A DNA stretch of 64,000 nucleotides from Pseudomonas sp. C1C7 (GCF_013359595.1 NZ_JABFMP010000003.1:124001-188000), one strand, 5' to 3'. Positions 42,069-56,485 are shown, counted from the stretch's first letter. A program made the numbers and translations. The notes: a model not told the origin generated them from the sequence alone.

Positions 42069-43960
42069 GCGCTTTGCTCCAACTGACGGCCAGCGCCGCG
42101 TTTTTTCAAATGAATCATCAACAGCGAAATGGCTGCCGGAGTAACGCCCGGGATACGCGACGCCTGGCCCAGAGTCTCGGGACGGGTCGCACCGAGCTTG
42201 CTCTGGATCTCTTTGGAGAGACCGGAAATGCTCGTGTAATCGATATCCACAGGCAGTTTCGTGTCTTCGCTGGCGCGCAGACGGGCGATTTCATCCTGTT
42301 GACGGTCGATGTAACCGGCGTATTTGGTCTTGATTTCGACCTGCTCGGCGACCTGTGGATCTTCCGCGCCTTCACCGGTCACGGCGATGAGACCAGCGTA
42401 GTCGATTTCCGGACGGCTCAAGAGGTTGAGCAAGTTGTATTCGTGGGTCAGCGGGGTGCCGAATTTTTCGGCAATCGCATCACCCTGCGCGGTGCCCGGG
42501 CGAACCCAGGTACTTTTCAGGCGCTGCTCTTCGAGAACGATGCCTTCGCGTTTCTTGCTGAACGCCGCCCAACGCTCGTCATCGACCAGACCCAATTCGC
42601 GACCTTTTTCGGTCAGACGCAGGTCGGCGTTGTCTTCGCGAAGAATCAGACGGTACTCGGCACGCGAAGTGAACATGCGGTACGGCTCTTGGGTACCCAG
42701 GGTAATCAGGTCGTCGACTAATACGCCGATGTAGGCTTCATCGCGACGCGGACACCAGGCGTCTTTGCCTTGTGCACGCAGCGCGGCGTTGGTTCCGGCC
42801 AGCAAACCCTGGGCGCCGGCTTCTTCGTAACCGGTGGTGCCGTTGATCTGACCGGCAAAGAACAGACCGCCGATCACTTTGGTTTCCAGGCTGTACTTCA
42901 GGTCCCGCGGATCGAAGTAATCGTATTCGATGGCGTAGCCTGGACGCACGATGTGCGCGTTCTCCATGCCGCGGATCGACTGGACGATCTGCAATTGCAC
43001 GTCGAACGGCAGCGATGTGGATATTCCGTTCGGATACAGCTCGTTGGTCGTCAAACCTTCCGGCTCGATGAAGACCTGATGGCTTTCCTTGTCGGCAAAG
43101 CGATGGATCTTGTCTTCGATCGACGGGCAGTAACGCGGGCCGATACCTTCGATGACGCCGGAATACATCGGCGACCGATCAAGGTTGGCGGCAATGATTT
43201 CGTGGGTGCGCGCGTTGGTATGGGTGATCCAGCAGCTGATCTGTTGTGGATGCAACTCTTTGGAGCCCATGAAGGACATCACCGGAATCGGTGTATCGCC
43301 CGCTTGCTCGGTCATTACCGAAAAATCCACAGAGCGAGCGTCGATACGCGGCGGGGTACCGGTTTTCAGGCGACCAACACGCAGCGGCAGTTCACGCAGA
43401 CGGTGCGCGAGGGCGATCGACGGTGGATCACCGGCGCGACCACCGGAAAAATTCTGCATGCCGATGTGGATAAGTCCACTGAGGAAGGTGCCTGTGGTCA
43501 AAACCACCGAATCGGCCATGAAACGCAGGCCCATTTGCGTGACCACACCACGGACCTGGTCCTGCTCGACGATCAGATCGTCAGCGGCCTGTTGAAATAT
43601 CCACAGGTTCGGCTGATTTTCCAGGATTTCGCGGATAGCCGCCTTGTAAAGAGCGCGGTCCGCCTGTGCACGGGTTGCGCGCACGGCCGGGCCTTTGCGG
43701 CTGTTCAATACGCGGAACTGGATACCACCTTTATCGGTGGCCAAGGCCATCGCACCACCCAGGGCGTCGATTTCCTTTACCAGGTGGCTTTTGCCAATCC
43801 CGCCAATCGCGGGGTTGCAACTCATGGCACCGAGGGTTTCCACGTTATGCGTCAGCAACAGGGTTTTTACCCCCATGCGTGCTGAGGCCAGTGCTGCCTC
43901 GGTACCGGCATGACCGCCGCCGATGACGATCACTTCAAAACGGGAAGGGAAATCCACCAC
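42065..43960 (-). CDS. mnmG: tRNA uridine-34 cmnm5 modification enzyme MnmG (GidA)
   Basis: A 631-residue FAD enzyme that, with MnmE, adds carboxymethylaminomethyl groups to the wobble uridine of tRNAs. The FAD-binding [19 protein letters not shown] is at the N-terminus, followed by [17 protein letters not shown] and the GidA motif region. The start is GTG at 43960 (or the next GTG) behind GAGG. First gene of the mnmG-rsmG-parA-parB string; upstream DNA carries a DnaA-box cluster. Confidence 0.97.
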   Translation of the reverse strand: MVDFPSRFEVIVIGGGHAGTEAALASARMGVKTLLLTHNVETLGAMSCNPAIGGIGKSHLVKEIDALGGAMALATDKGGIQFRVLNSRKGPAVRATRAQADRALYKAAIREILENQPNLWIFQQAADDLIVEQDQVRGVVTQMGLRFMADSVVLTTGTFLSGLIHIGMQNFSGGRAGDPPSIALAHRLRELPLRVGRLKTGTPPRIDARSVDFSVMTEQAGDTPIPVMSFMGSKELHPQQISCWITHTNARTHEIIAANLDRSPMYSGVIEGIGPRYCPSIEDKIHRFADKESHQVFIEPEGLTTNELYPNGISTSLPFDVQLQIVQSIRGMENAHIVRPGYAIEYDYFDPRDLKYSLETKVIGGLFFAGQINGTTGYEEAGAQGLLAGTNAALRAQGKDAWCPRRDEAYIGVLVDDLITLGTQEPYRMFTSRAEYRLILREDNADLRLTEKGRELGLVDDERWAAFSKKREGIVLEEQRLKSTWVRPGTAQGDAIAEKFGTPLTHEYNLLNLLSRPEIDYAGLIAVTGEGAEDPQVAEQVEIKTKYAGYIDRQQDEIARLRASEDTKLPVDIDYTSISGLSKEIQSKLGATRPETLGQASRIPGVTPAAISLLMIHLKKRGAGRQLEQSA

Positions 43961-44087
43961 GCACCTCGTGCCTGCTTAAGTAGGTAATTCAGGAATAGTT
44001 GGGCTCAGGTTTCTGGACCTGGCCGACAAGTATAGGGACTTCGCCCTTCCTAAAGAACCCTTTGCACAAAATTTAACCAGTTGTGGA

Positions 44088-44370
44088 GAAGTCGGAGTTA
44101 TAGAAATTAAAAAGAGAGAAATTTATAGAATCTTTGTTTTTATGTTTATTTCTAGTGCCCCTCCTATCTGTGGATAGATTCATGCAGGCCTTTATATCCG
44201 TCGTGTACAGAGATTCATAACTCTGTGTTCATGTGCCAATGAGGTCCTTGGATAACCGACTTAAACCTGTGGATCAAAGTGACGGTTATCCACAGCGGTG
44301 GTTATATTCAGTTTTCAAGCCCTGTTATCAACCGTCCTCAGCTGCAGTTATTCACAGGGCTTAATCCACA
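44088..44370. other. DnaA-box cluster with AT-rich stretch between mnmG and mnmE
   Basis: An AT-rich run (about 44088-44155) is followed within 200 bp by several DnaA-like 9-mers: 44169-44177, 44268-44276, the perfect TTATCCACA at 44286-44294, 44348-44356 and 44362-44370 (each other with one mismatch). This is where E. coli has oriC, beside gidA. It may be an accessory origin or DnaA-titration site. Confidence 0.6.
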
Positions 44371-44399
44371 GGAATTCGCTCGGATCATTGAAATCCGAG

Positions 44400-44805
44400 G
44401 CAAAAAAATTTCTCGTCCAAGGGAAAATCGTCAGCTATCGCAAAGTAAAGCCATCGAGTCCGCGCCGATGTGCTGTTCGATGGCGAGCAGCGCAACCAAG
44501 CTTCGGTGTGGGCCAAGTATCGTTTTCTTGAAAGCAGCCTCAAGGGACTGTATGTGGGCGGCGGGATTCGCTACTTCGACAGCGCATTCGCCTACACCTC
44601 GCCTTCCCTGTACGGAAAACTCGATGCTGGCGATGTCACTTTGGTGGATGCGGCCATCGGTTATCAGATCGATCGCCTTTGGACCGTGGACCTGAATGCG
44701 AAAAACCTGTTCGACAAGGAATACGTATCAGGTTGTAACGATGCGGGTCGATGCTACTGGGGTGAGGATCGCACCTTGTTAGGGTCGGTTTCCTACAACT
44801 GGTAA
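44400..44805 (+). pseudogene. TonB-dependent siderophore receptor remnant (C-terminus)
   Basis: From 44449 to 44805 one frame reads DVLFDGEQRNQASVWAKYRF, later GLYVGGGIRYFDSAFAY and VDLNAKNLFDKEYVSGCNDAGRCYWGEDRTLLGSVSYNW, the last strands of an outer-membrane siderophore receptor (FhuA-like, with the family GC..CYWGE..T and terminal aromatic W). Upstream the frame is broken by a TAA at 44446 and continues in another frame with QGKIVSYRKVKPSS. Only about 130 of 700 residues remain, so it cannot function. Confidence 0.85.
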
Positions 44806-44812
44806 GTCGCAA

Positions 44813-44849
44813 AAAGCGAGCTGTGGATAACTTCTCCACAGCTCGCTTT
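44813..44849. terminator. Bidirectional terminator containing a DnaA box
   Basis: A perfect 15-bp stem (44813-44827 with 44835-44849) lies between the receptor remnant and mnmE, ending in TTT. The left arm and loop contain TGTGGATAA (44822-44830). Confidence 0.75.
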
Positions 44850-44850
44850 A

Positions 44851-46221
44851 TCATTTGCCAATACAGAAGCTGGAAAAGATTCGCCCGAGCAAATCATCGG
44901 AACTGAACGCACCGGTGATTTCTCCCAGGAATTGCTGCGCCTGGCGCAAATCTTCGGCCAACAATTCTCCGGCACCTGCCAGGGTCAGCTGGGAACGGCC
45001 GTGCTCAAGCGAATCACTGGCATGGCGCAAAGCCTCGAGGTGACGCCGGCGAGCACTGAAGCTGCTTTCCGACGTCTGTTCATAACCCATGCAGGCCTTG
45101 AGGTGATCGCGCAGCAGTTCCAGGCCTTCCCCTGCAGATTTAGCGCTCAGACTGATGGTGACATGGCCATCGTCGCTGACATCCAGGGCAATGGCTTCCC
45201 CGGTCAGGTCGGCCTTGTTGCGGATCAGCGTGACTTTCGCAGGGTCGGGGCGGGTTTCGAGAAACTCTGGCCACAGGGCGAAGGGGTCGAGTGCTTCGGG
45301 TGCCGTGGCATCGACGACCAGCAGGACGCGATCTGCCTCGCCGATGGCTTTCAATGCCCGCTCCACGCCAATCTTTTCCACATGATCATCGGTATCGCGC
45401 AGACCAGCGGTATCGACAACATGCAGCGGCATGCCATCAATGTGGATATGTTCGCGCAGAACGTCTCGGGTGGTGCCGGCAATTTCAGTGACGATCGCAG
45501 CTTCGCGACCGGCCAATGCATTGAGCAGGCTCGATTTGCCAGCGTTCGGACGACCGGCGATCACCACCGTCATGCCGTCGCGAAGCAACGCGCCCTGTCC
45601 GGCTTCACGGATGACTGTGGATAATTCAGCACGCACTTTGTCGAGCATGCTCAACACGTGGCCGTCGGCGAGAAAGTCGATTTCTTCTTCCGGAAAGTCG
45701 ATTGCGGCCTCGACGTAGATGCGCAGGCCGATCAACTGTTCGGTGAGGTTATGCACACGTGCCGAAAAAGCACCCTGCAATGAACGCAGCGCGTTGCGCG
45801 CCGCCTGTGCAGAACTGGCTTCGATCAGGTCGGCGATGGCTTCGGCCTGGGCCAGGTCAAGTTTGTCATTGAGGAATGCGCGTTCGCTGAATTCACCGGG
45901 GCGCGCCAGACGGCAACCCAGTTCGAGACAGCGAGTGAGCAGCATATCCAGGACGATCGGCCCGCCGTGGCCCTGCAGTTCCAGCACATCTTCGCCGGTG
46001 AACGAGTTCGGTCCCGGGAAATACAGCGCGATGCCCTGGTCCAGCACTTCGTCGTTTTCACCCAGGAACGGACCATAGTGGGCAAATCGCGGCTTGAGTT
46101 CGCGACCGCTGAAGGCCTGGGCCGCAACGCTGGCCAACGGCCCGGAAATACGGACGATGCCGACACCGCCACGACCTTGAGCGGTAGCGACAGCGGCGAT
46201 GGTTTCGCGGGGAGCACTCAT
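44851..46221 (-). CDS. mnmE: tRNA modification GTPase MnmE (TrmE)
   Basis: A 456-residue GTPase that partners with MnmG in wobble-uridine modification. The N-terminal domain binds formyl-THF ([24 protein letters not shown]); the G domain has [14 protein letters not shown], the switch TTRD and DTAGLRDT; the protein ends FCIGK, the conserved C-terminal cysteine motif. ATG at 46221 is chosen over 46239. It is read away from the DnaA-box cluster and follows yidC on the same strand. Confidence 0.97.
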   Translation of the reverse strand: MSAPRETIAAVATAQGRGGVGIVRISGPLASVAAQAFSGRELKPRFAHYGPFLGENDEVLDQGIALYFPGPNSFTGEDVLELQGHGGPIVLDMLLTRCLELGCRLARPGEFSERAFLNDKLDLAQAEAIADLIEASSAQAARNALRSLQGAFSARVHNLTEQLIGLRIYVEAAIDFPEEEIDFLADGHVLSMLDKVRAELSTVIREAGQGALLRDGMTVVIAGRPNAGKSSLLNALAGREAAIVTEIAGTTRDVLREHIHIDGMPLHVVDTAGLRDTDDHVEKIGVERALKAIGEADRVLLVVDATAPEALDPFALWPEFLETRPDPAKVTLIRNKADLTGEAIALDVSDDGHVTISLSAKSAGEGLELLRDHLKACMGYEQTSESSFSARRRHLEALRHASDSLEHGRSQLTLAGAGELLAEDLRQAQQFLGEITGAFSSDDLLGRIFSSFCIGK

Positions 46222-46253
46222 AAACCGGTATCCAGACAAAAAAGACAGATAGC

Positions 46254-46278
46254 AAAACGCCCCACTAGGGGGCGTTTT
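46254..46278. terminator. Terminator between yidC and mnmE
   Basis: A 10-bp stem, AAAACGCCCC (46254-46263) with GGGGCGTTTT (46269-46278), bordered by A and T runs. Confidence 0.8.
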
Positions 46279-46300
46279 GAGTGGTTATCCACAGTGTAAA

Positions 46301-47980
46301 TCAGGCTGGAGCTTTGGTAGCCGCCTCGATCTTACGAGTGATGTACCACTGTTGGGCGATCGACAGGCAGTTGTTCACTACCCAGTACAGCACCAGACCG
46401 GCCGGGAACCACAGGAAGAAGAAGGTGAAGATGATTGGCATCAGCTTCATCACCTTGGCCTGCATCGGATCCGGTGGAGTCGGGTTCAACTGCTGCTGGA
46501 TGAACATGGTTGCACCCATGATGATCGGCAGAATGAAGAACGGATCCTTGATCGACAGGTCAGTAATCCACAGCATGAACGGTGCCTGACGCATTTCCAC
46601 GCTTTCCAGCAGAACCCAGTACAGCGAGAGGAAAACCGGCATCTGCACGAGGATTGGCAAGCAACCACCCAGCGGATTGATCTTCTCTTTCTTGTACAAC
46701 TCCATCATGGCTTGCGACATTTTCTGCCGGTCGTCGCCATGTTGCTCTTTCAGCGCAGCCAGTTTCGGGGCCACTGCACGCATGCGCGCCATGGATTTGT
46801 AGCTGGCAGCCGACAGAGGGAAGAAAAGCCCTTTGATCAGCATGGTCAGGAAGATAATCGACCAGCCCCAGTTACCCACAATGGCGTGGATATGTTGCAG
46901 CAACCAGAAGATCGGTTGAGCGATGAACCACAGAATGCCGTAGTCGACGGTCAGTTCCAGACCTGGGGACAACTCTTTCAGCACGGCCTGGCTTTTCGGA
47001 CCGGCGTACAGAATGGCGCTGGTTTCGGCCTTGGCACCCGGTGCAACGGTCAGCGATGGACCGGTGTAACCGATGATGTAGTTGCCGCGGCTGTCTTTAC
47101 GGGTCTGGACGATGTTGTTTTCGCCCTTGGCCGGAATCCACGCGGTCACGAAGTAGTGTTGCAGCCAGGCAACCCAGCCACCGGTGACGTTTTCTTTCAG
47201 CGCGCCCTTGTCCATGTCCTTCATGGACACTTTCTTGTACGGCTCGGAACTTGTCCACAGGGCGGCGCCCAGGTAAGTCGCGGTGCCGGTGGCGGTGCTG
47301 GAGGAAGGATCGGAACTGGCGTCGCGCTTGAGTTGCGCGAACATCGCACCCGACCACGGTTGGGCGCTTTCGTTGTCGATCAGGTAGGTAACGGTTACGT
47401 CATACAGGCCACGTTTCAGGGTGAAACGCTTGATGTAATTGACGCCGTCCTTGCTGAACTTCAGGTCCACGACCAATTGGTCCTGACCGTCGGCCAGCTG
47501 ATAAACCTTCTTCTCCGAGGAGTAAACCGGACGACCGGCAGGACTTGCGTCCGGGCCGTTGGTGCCGATCAGACCGCTCTGAGCCAGATAAGTACGCTCG
47601 TTGCCATTGTCGAACAGCTGGAAAGGAATTTCCGGATGGTCCTGGCGACGTGGATACAGCGGCAGTTTCAGCTGGGCGACATCACCACCTTGTGGATCGA
47701 TGGCCAGATCCAGCACATCCGTTTTGACCTGGATCAGATCGGTGCTTGCAGCGACCGGAGTCTCGGCAGGTGCACTGGTATCGTTTGCGGCGTGTGGAAT
47801 GTCGTCACTGACGGACGCTTTATTGCCAGTTGCCGTGTCCGGGAGGCCCGGGGCGGTCGTACTGGAAGCAACATTCTGAGTCGGCAGGGCAGCCTGGCCA
47901 TAATCCTGGTTCCATTTAAGAACCATGACATAGGACACGATTGCCAGGGCGACGATCAGGATCGTGCGTTTGATATCCAT
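46301..47980 (-). CDS. yidC: Membrane protein insertase YidC
   Basis: A 559-residue Oxa1-family insertase. It starts MDIKRTILIVALAIVSYVMVLKWNQDYG (first membrane helix), continues with the large periplasmic domain, and ends with the conserved five-helix core including GWSIIFLTMLIKG and NPLGGCLPILVQMP. It inserts and folds inner-membrane proteins with or without SecYEG. It is 2 bp downstream of yidD in the rpmH-rnpA-yidD-yidC-mnmE order. Confidence 0.98.
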   Translation of the reverse strand: MDIKRTILIVALAIVSYVMVLKWNQDYGQAALPTQNVASSTTAPGLPDTATGNKASVSDDIPHAANDTSAPAETPVAASTDLIQVKTDVLDLAIDPQGGDVAQLKLPLYPRRQDHPEIPFQLFDNGNERTYLAQSGLIGTNGPDASPAGRPVYSSEKKVYQLADGQDQLVVDLKFSKDGVNYIKRFTLKRGLYDVTVTYLIDNESAQPWSGAMFAQLKRDASSDPSSSTATGTATYLGAALWTSSEPYKKVSMKDMDKGALKENVTGGWVAWLQHYFVTAWIPAKGENNIVQTRKDSRGNYIIGYTGPSLTVAPGAKAETSAILYAGPKSQAVLKELSPGLELTVDYGILWFIAQPIFWLLQHIHAIVGNWGWSIIFLTMLIKGLFFPLSAASYKSMARMRAVAPKLAALKEQHGDDRQKMSQAMMELYKKEKINPLGGCLPILVQMPVFLSLYWVLLESVEMRQAPFMLWITDLSIKDPFFILPIIMGATMFIQQQLNPTPPDPMQAKVMKLMPIIFTFFFLWFPAGLVLYWVVNNCLSIAQQWYITRKIEAATKAPA

Positions 47981-47982
47981 GA

Positions 47983-48228
47983 TTACTCGGCCATCGAAGA
48001 AGAACGGGAGGTAGGGATAGGTGGAACCGGGTCATAACCACCGGGATTCCACGGATGACAGCGACCTAAACGACGAAAGGTCAGCCAGCCACCGCGCAGA
48101 AGGCCATGATTTTCGATGGCTTCCAACGCGTAGCAGGAACAGCTGGGGTAGAAACGACAGTGATTGGCCATCAGGGGACTAATGGCGTAGCGGTAAAACT
48201 GGATCGGAACGAGTGCCAGTTTACGCAT
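47983..48228 (-). CDS. yidD: Membrane protein insertion efficiency factor YidD
   Basis: An 81-residue membrane-associated protein that helps YidC. The family motif [32 protein letters not shown] and [10 protein letters not shown] are intact. It overlaps the end of rnpA by 8 bp and precedes yidC, so it is coupled to both. Nothing odd. Confidence 0.95.
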   Translation of the reverse strand: MRKLALVPIQFYRYAISPLMANHCRFYPSCSCYALEAIENHGLLRGGWLTFRRLGRCHPWNPGGYDPVPPIPTSRSSSMAE

Positions 48229-48622
48229 CTGGACTGTCTACCCCTACATTTTCGGTATTGACTGCAGGTACTGGCTTGCTGCGTGCCAGACGTTTCCAGA
48301 GCTTGCCGAAATGCTGAATCAATTCAGGGTTTTCTACATCGCCCAAACCTTTGCGCGCGACGATAACGATGTCCCAACCGACCAGTGAATCCTGGTTCAG
48401 GCGAAACGATTCGCGCATCAGACGTTTGAGGCGATTGCGCTCAACGGAGAGCTTTACGCTCTTTTTCCCGATTACCAGCCCGAGACGGGGGTGATCGAGA
48501 TCGTTGTTGCGCGCAAGGAGCAGGAGATTTTTCCCCGGAACCTTGCCGGTAGGGGAGTCAAAGACTGCCTTGAAATGCCGGGGTGTAAGCAGACGCTTTT
48601 CCCGACTGAAGTCCTGACTCAC
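48221..48622 (-). CDS. rnpA: Ribonuclease P protein component
   Basis: The 133-residue protein cofactor of RNase P, which matures tRNA 5' ends. It reads [22 protein letters not shown] and contains the RNR motif region [16 protein letters not shown]. The start is taken as GTG at 48622; no in-frame ATG precedes the conserved sequence except the distant one at 48718, inside rpmH. It is 16 bp after rpmH, the conserved pairing. Confidence 0.93.
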   Translation of the reverse strand: MSQDFSREKRLLTPRHFKAVFDSPTGKVPGKNLLLLARNNDLDHPRLGLVIGKKSVKLSVERNRLKRLMRESFRLNQDSLVGWDIVIVARKGLGDVENPELIQHFGKLWKRLARSKPVPAVNTENVGVDSPDA

Positions 48623-48638
48623 CTCCAGTGCCGGATTA

Positions 48639-48773
48639 TCAAACTGCCAGACGTGCGCGACCTTTGGCGCGACGACGCGACAGGACGGCACGACCGTTCT
48701 TGGTAGCCATGCGAGCACGGAAACCGTGGGTACGAGCGCGTTTGATAGTGCTTGGTTGGAAAGTACGTTTCAT
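48639..48773 (-). CDS. rpmH: Ribosomal protein bL34
   Basis: A 44-residue, very basic ribosomal protein: [20 protein letters not shown] at the N-terminus and a [12 protein letters not shown] end, exact for bL34. It is the first gene of the rpmH-rnpA-yidD-yidC group and borders oriC. The upstream 561 bp to dnaA hold no other gene. Confidence 0.98.
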   Translation of the reverse strand: MKRTFQPSTIKRARTHGFRARMATKNGRAVLSRRRAKGRARLAV

Positions 48774-48919
48774 GTCGTGTTACCTGGTTCGTCCACAACG
48801 GGCCGGAATGGCCCCCGTTTTAAGAGACCGGGGATTCTAGAGAAAGCAAGTCCTCAGGTCAATTTCCAACCAACATTTCCTTATAAGCAGTCAGCCGCAC
48901 GTTTTGCCTGCATGCCATC

Positions 48920-49300
48920 CATTCACTAGACATAAAAATAAAGAAGGAAAGTATTTAAAGCTTTTCTGAAAAGCTTATAAAGGCTAGGACCCTGTCCATC
49001 TGTGGATAACTGCCTTGAGGCCTTATTCGACAAGCTGTACAGAGAATGACAACTACGGTGGAAAACCGTGACCAGCCTGTGCTGCACTGTCGGAAAACCT
49101 GTGTGTGAAAGGCCGGTTTATCCACAGGCGATTTATCCACTGAGTTTCACCCCCAGTTGTGCAATGATTTCAGTGTGGGTTATCCACAGAGCTTATGCAC
49201 AGACCATTGGTCGTCTTTTTGGCGTATAAAGCGTTGATTCTTCTTGGCCGATCACCCACCTTCGTGTGGATAAGTCTGCGTCTGCTCGTTACAATGGCCG
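48920..49300. other. oriC: chromosomal replication origin
   Basis: Between rpmH and dnaA lie DnaA boxes at 49001-49009 (TGTGGATAA), 49118-49126 (TTATCCACA), 49133-49141 (one mismatch), 49180-49188 (perfect), 49193-49201 (one mismatch) and 49265-49273. An AT-rich stretch (about 48927-48980) with an 8-bp inverted repeat (48958-48976) adjoins them and could be the unwinding site. This is the known origin position in Pseudomonas. Confidence 0.9.
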
Positions 49301-49334
49301 CTTGTTTTTGCCTCACCGGCTTTCAACTTAGGGG

Positions 49335-50864
49335 ATGTCCGTGTCAGTGGAACTTTGGCAGCAGTGCGTGGAGCTTCTGCGCGATGAGCTGCCTGCCCAA
49401 CAATTCAACACTTGGATCCGTCCACTACAGGTCGAAGCCGAAGGCGACGAGTTGCGCGTGTATGCGCCCAACCGGTTTGTCCTGGACTGGGTCAACGAAA
49501 AGTATCTGGGCCGTGTCCTGGAATTGCTCGACGAACATGGCAACGGTTCGACGCCTGCGCTTTCCTTATTAATAGGAAGCAAACGCAGCTCGGCTCCACG
49601 TGCCGCGCCGAATGCCCCGCTGGCCGCCGCTGCCGTTGCAGCCCAGGCTCAAGCGGCTTCGGCTCCTGCCGCTCCAGCGCCAGTCGCCCCACCGGCCAAG
49701 CGTGCCACGCAAAAGGTTGCCGAGGTCATTGAAGAAGAAGAGCCTTCGCGGGAAAGCTTCGATCCAATGGCTGGCGCCAGCTCGCAACAAGCTCCGGTTC
49801 GTGCCGAACAACGCACCGTCCAGGTTGAAGGTGCGCTCAAGCACACCAGCTACCTGAACCGCACCTTTACCTTCGAGAACTTCGTTGAGGGCAAGTCCAA
49901 CCAACTGGCCCGGGCGGCTGCGTGGCAGGTGGCGGACAATCCCAAGCACGGCTACAACCCGCTCTTCCTTTATGGCGGCGTAGGCTTGGGTAAGACGCAC
50001 TTGATGCACGCTGTGGGTAACCACCTGTTAAAGAAGAACCCGAATGCCAAGGTTGTGTACCTGCATTCCGAGCGCTTCGTGGCGGACATGGTCAAGGCGT
50101 TGCAACTGAACGCCATCAACGAGTTCAAGCGTTTCTATCGTTCCGTGGATGCCCTGCTGATCGACGACATTCAGTTCTTCGCCCGCAAGGAACGTTCCCA
50201 GGAAGAGTTTTTCCACACCTTCAACGCCCTGCTTGAAGGTGGCCAGCAGGTCATTCTCACCAGTGACCGCTATCCGAAAGAAATCGAAGGCCTGGAAGAA
50301 CGCCTCAAATCACGTTTCGGCTGGGGCCTGACGGTTGCCGTCGAGCCGCCGGAGCTGGAAACCCGTGTCGCGATTCTGATGAAGAAGGCTGATCAGGCCA
50401 AAGTCGAGTTGCCCCACGACGCGGCGTTCTTCATTGCCCAGCGCATTCGCTCCAACGTCCGTGAACTGGAAGGCGCACTCAAACGTGTGATCGCCCACTC
50501 GCACTTCATGGGCCGCGATATCACCATCGAGCTGATTCGCGAATCCCTCAAGGATCTGTTGGCGCTGCAAGACAAGCTGGTCTCTGTGGATAACATTCAG
50601 CGTACCGTCGCCGAGTACTACAAGATCAAGATCTCCGACTTGCTGTCCAAACGCCGGTCGCGTTCGGTCGCCCGTCCCCGTCAGGTCGCCATGGCGTTGT
50701 CCAAGGAACTGACCAACCACAGCTTGCCGGAAATCGGCGATGTGTTCGGCGGACGTGACCACACCACCGTGTTGCACGCCTGCCGCAAGATCAACGAACT
50801 CAAGGAATCCGACGCGGATATCCGCGAGGACTACAAGAACCTGCTGCGTACATTGACCACTTGA
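49335..50864 (+). CDS. dnaA: Replication initiator DnaA
   Basis: A 509-residue AAA+ initiator that binds the DnaA boxes and opens oriC. Domain I ([27 protein letters not shown]) binds DnaB helpers; an Ala/Pro-rich linker (about 80-140) follows; the AAA+ domain has Walker [11 protein letters not shown] and Walker B LLIDDIQF; domain IV ends with the DNA-binding [15 protein letters not shown]. The ATG follows AGGGG. It heads dnaA-dnaN-recF-gyrB, and boxes upstream imply autoregulation. Confidence 0.98.
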   Translation: MSVSVELWQQCVELLRDELPAQQFNTWIRPLQVEAEGDELRVYAPNRFVLDWVNEKYLGRVLELLDEHGNGSTPALSLLIGSKRSSAPRAAPNAPLAAAAVAAQAQAASAPAAPAPVAPPAKRATQKVAEVIEEEEPSRESFDPMAGASSQQAPVRAEQRTVQVEGALKHTSYLNRTFTFENFVEGKSNQLARAAAWQVADNPKHGYNPLFLYGGVGLGKTHLMHAVGNHLLKKNPNAKVVYLHSERFVADMVKALQLNAINEFKRFYRSVDALLIDDIQFFARKERSQEEFFHTFNALLEGGQQVILTSDRYPKEIEGLEERLKSRFGWGLTVAVEPPELETRVAILMKKADQAKVELPHDAAFFIAQRIRSNVRELEGALKRVIAHSHFMGRDITIELIRESLKDLLALQDKLVSVDNIQRTVAEYYKIKISDLLSKRRSRSVARPRQVAMALSKELTNHSLPEIGDVFGGRDHTTVLHACRKINELKESDADIREDYKNLLRTLTT

Positions 50865-50902
50865 TGACACCAGCGCAGCTTATTAAGGCAAGGGACTAGA
50901 CC

Positions 50903-52006
50903 ATGCATTTCACCATTCAACGCGAAGCCCTGTTGAAACCCCTGCAACTGGTCGCAGGTGTCGTCGAGCGCCGCCAGACCTTGCCGGTGCTCTCCAACGT
51001 GCTGCTGGTTGTCGAAGGCCAGCAACTGTCGCTGACCGGTACTGACCTGGAAGTCGAGCTGGTCGGTCGTGTTCAGCTCGAAGAGCCTGCAGAATCCGGT
51101 TCGATCACCGTGCCTGCGCGCAAGCTGATGGACATCTGCAAAAGCTTGCCCAACGATGCGCTGATCGACATCAAGGTCGACGAGCAGAAGCTGGTCGTGA
51201 AGGCCGGTCGCAGCCGTTTCACCCTGTCGACCCTGCCTTCCGATGACTTCCCGACTGTGGAAGAAGGCCCGGGTTCGCTGACCTGCAGCCTGGAGCAAAG
51301 CAAACTGCGTCGCCTGATCGAACGCACCAGCTTCGCCATGGCCCAGCAGGACGTGCGCTACTACCTCAACGGCATGCTGCTGGAAGTGTCCGCTGGCGTG
51401 ATTCGCGCCGTGGCCACCGACGGTCACCGTCTGGCGATGTGCTCCATGCAGGCCGATATCGGTCAGCCGGATCGCCACCAGGTCATCGTGCCGCGCAAAG
51501 GTATCCTTGAACTGGCCCGTTTGCTGACCGAGCCGGAAGGCATCGTCAGCATCGTTCTGGGTCAGCACCACATTCGCGCCACCACCGGTGAGTTCACCTT
51601 CACCTCCAAACTGGTCGACGGCAAATTCCCGGATTACGAGCGTGTGCTGCCTAAGGGCGGTGACAAGCTGGTACTGGGTGATCGTCAGGCGCTGCGTGAA
51701 GCCTTCAGCCGTACCGCGATTCTGTCCAACGAGAAGTACCGCGGCATCCGTCTGCAACTGGCCAATGGTCAGCTGAAGATCCAGGCGAACAACCCGGAGC
51801 AGGAAGAAGCGGAAGAAGAAGTGGGCGTTGAGTACAACGGCGGCTCCCTGGAAATCGGCTTCAACGTGAGCTACCTGCTCGACGTGCTGGGCGTGATGAC
51901 CACCGAGCAGGTTCGCCTGATTCTGTCCGACTCCAACAGCAGTGCGCTGGTGCAAGAGTCCGACAACGACGATTCGGCTTACGTTGTCATGCCGATGCGT
52001 CTGTGA
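50903..52006 (+). CDS. dnaN: DNA polymerase III beta sliding clamp
   Basis: The 367-residue sliding clamp, a ring-forming dimer that tethers DNA polymerase III. It starts MHFTIQREALLKPLQLVAGVVERRQTLPVLSNVL and ends with YVVMPMRL, both characteristic; three repeated clamp folds fill the length. It lies 38 bp after dnaA and 20 bp before recF. Confidence 0.98.
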   Translation: MHFTIQREALLKPLQLVAGVVERRQTLPVLSNVLLVVEGQQLSLTGTDLEVELVGRVQLEEPAESGSITVPARKLMDICKSLPNDALIDIKVDEQKLVVKAGRSRFTLSTLPSDDFPTVEEGPGSLTCSLEQSKLRRLIERTSFAMAQQDVRYYLNGMLLEVSAGVIRAVATDGHRLAMCSMQADIGQPDRHQVIVPRKGILELARLLTEPEGIVSIVLGQHHIRATTGEFTFTSKLVDGKFPDYERVLPKGGDKLVLGDRQALREAFSRTAILSNEKYRGIRLQLANGQLKIQANNPEQEEAEEEVGVEYNGGSLEIGFNVSYLLDVLGVMTTEQVRLILSDSNSSALVQESDNDDSAYVVMPMRL

Positions 52007-52026
52007 TCGCACTCAGCAGAAGCTAG

Positions 52027-55553
<3,527 letters not shown>

Positions 55554-55580
55554 TTCGGCGGTACAGGTAACGCTCAATTG

Positions 55581-55604
55581 AAAAGCCCGCGCAAGCGGGC
55601 TTTT
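55581..55604. terminator. Terminator of gyrB
   Basis: AAAAGCCCGC-GCAA-GCGGGCTTTT, a 10-bp stem with T-run, between gyrB and the convergent response regulator. Confidence 0.9.
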
Positions 55605-55628
55605 CTTTTGCCTTCAACAATTCGCGAC

Positions 55629-56348
55629 TCACGAAGTCACAGCCGTCACACTCTCCAACCGATACCCATACCCATAGATAGTCAGCAACTGCCAACCCCG
55701 ATCTGCGGTCAATCCCAGTTTGTTTCTCAATCGATAGATGTGAGTATCCAGCGGCCGGGAGGAGTCCATTTCTTCATGGGTCCAAAAGCGTTGATAGAGG
55801 TATTCCCGTGACAATGGCCGCCCGAGATTGGTGAACAGACAGCGCGCCAGGCGGTATTCGCGTTCGGTCAGGACGATGGGCTTGCCGGCGCGTTTGATGG
55901 TCAGGTCGGCGTCGTCGAACACCAGGTCATTGAAGCTCAGGACTTCGTTTGCCGCGGTGCGCTGCTGGCTGCGTCGACGCAGTACGGCGGTGACGCGGGC
56001 TTTGAGTTCGTTGGGGCGAAAGGGTTTGCTGACGTAGTCATCGGCACCGGCATTCAACGCCTGGACGATGTCGCTCTCGGTATCGCGGCTGGTGAGCATG
56101 ATGGCCGCTGGTGGGGCGTCCATGTGTTCGCGGGTCCACTGCAGCAGCGCGATGCCGCTGAGGTCTGGCAGTTGCCAGTCGAGGATGAGCAGGTCGTAGG
56201 TTTCCCTGCGCAACTGACGCAGCAGGTCCTCTCCCCTCTCAAAGCTGTGCAGGGCCCAGGCGTCTTCGCCCGGTTCGGTCATCTGATGGAGCGTCTGTTC
56301 CACCCGGCGCAATTCAGCCGGTTCATCGTCGAGCACTGCGATACGCAT
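55629..56348 (-). CDS. OmpR-type response regulator
   Basis: A 239-residue two-component regulator. The receiver begins MRIAVLDDEPAEL with acidic residues DDE, the phosphorylated Asp in YDLLILDWQLPD (near residue 55), the Thr/Ser in MLTSRD and the Lys in YVSKPF. The C-terminal winged helix has LTEREYRLARCLFTNLGRPLSREYL. ATG at 56348 is preferred to 56465. It is divergent from the adjacent histidine kinase and should be its partner; the signal and targets are unknown. Confidence 0.93.
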   Translation of the reverse strand: MRIAVLDDEPAELRRVEQTLHQMTEPGEDAWALHSFERGEDLLRQLRRETYDLLILDWQLPDLSGIALLQWTREHMDAPPAAIMLTSRDTESDIVQALNAGADDYVSKPFRPNELKARVTAVLRRRSQQRTAANEVLSFNDLVFDDADLTIKRAGKPIVLTEREYRLARCLFTNLGRPLSREYLYQRFWTHEEMDSSRPLDTHIYRLRNKLGLTADRGWQLLTIYGYGYRLESVTAVTS

Positions 56349-56485
56349 GGGCGGTGATTCCTTGGCTCTGAAAACACTCCACAATGAGAGGACGATAGCT
56401 TCTCGAGTGGCGGAGTGAAAGTAAGAAGCACGCCGCTGGTCGACGTCCGCTATGATTTCAGTCATCCATCCAGACCTGTGCCCCC

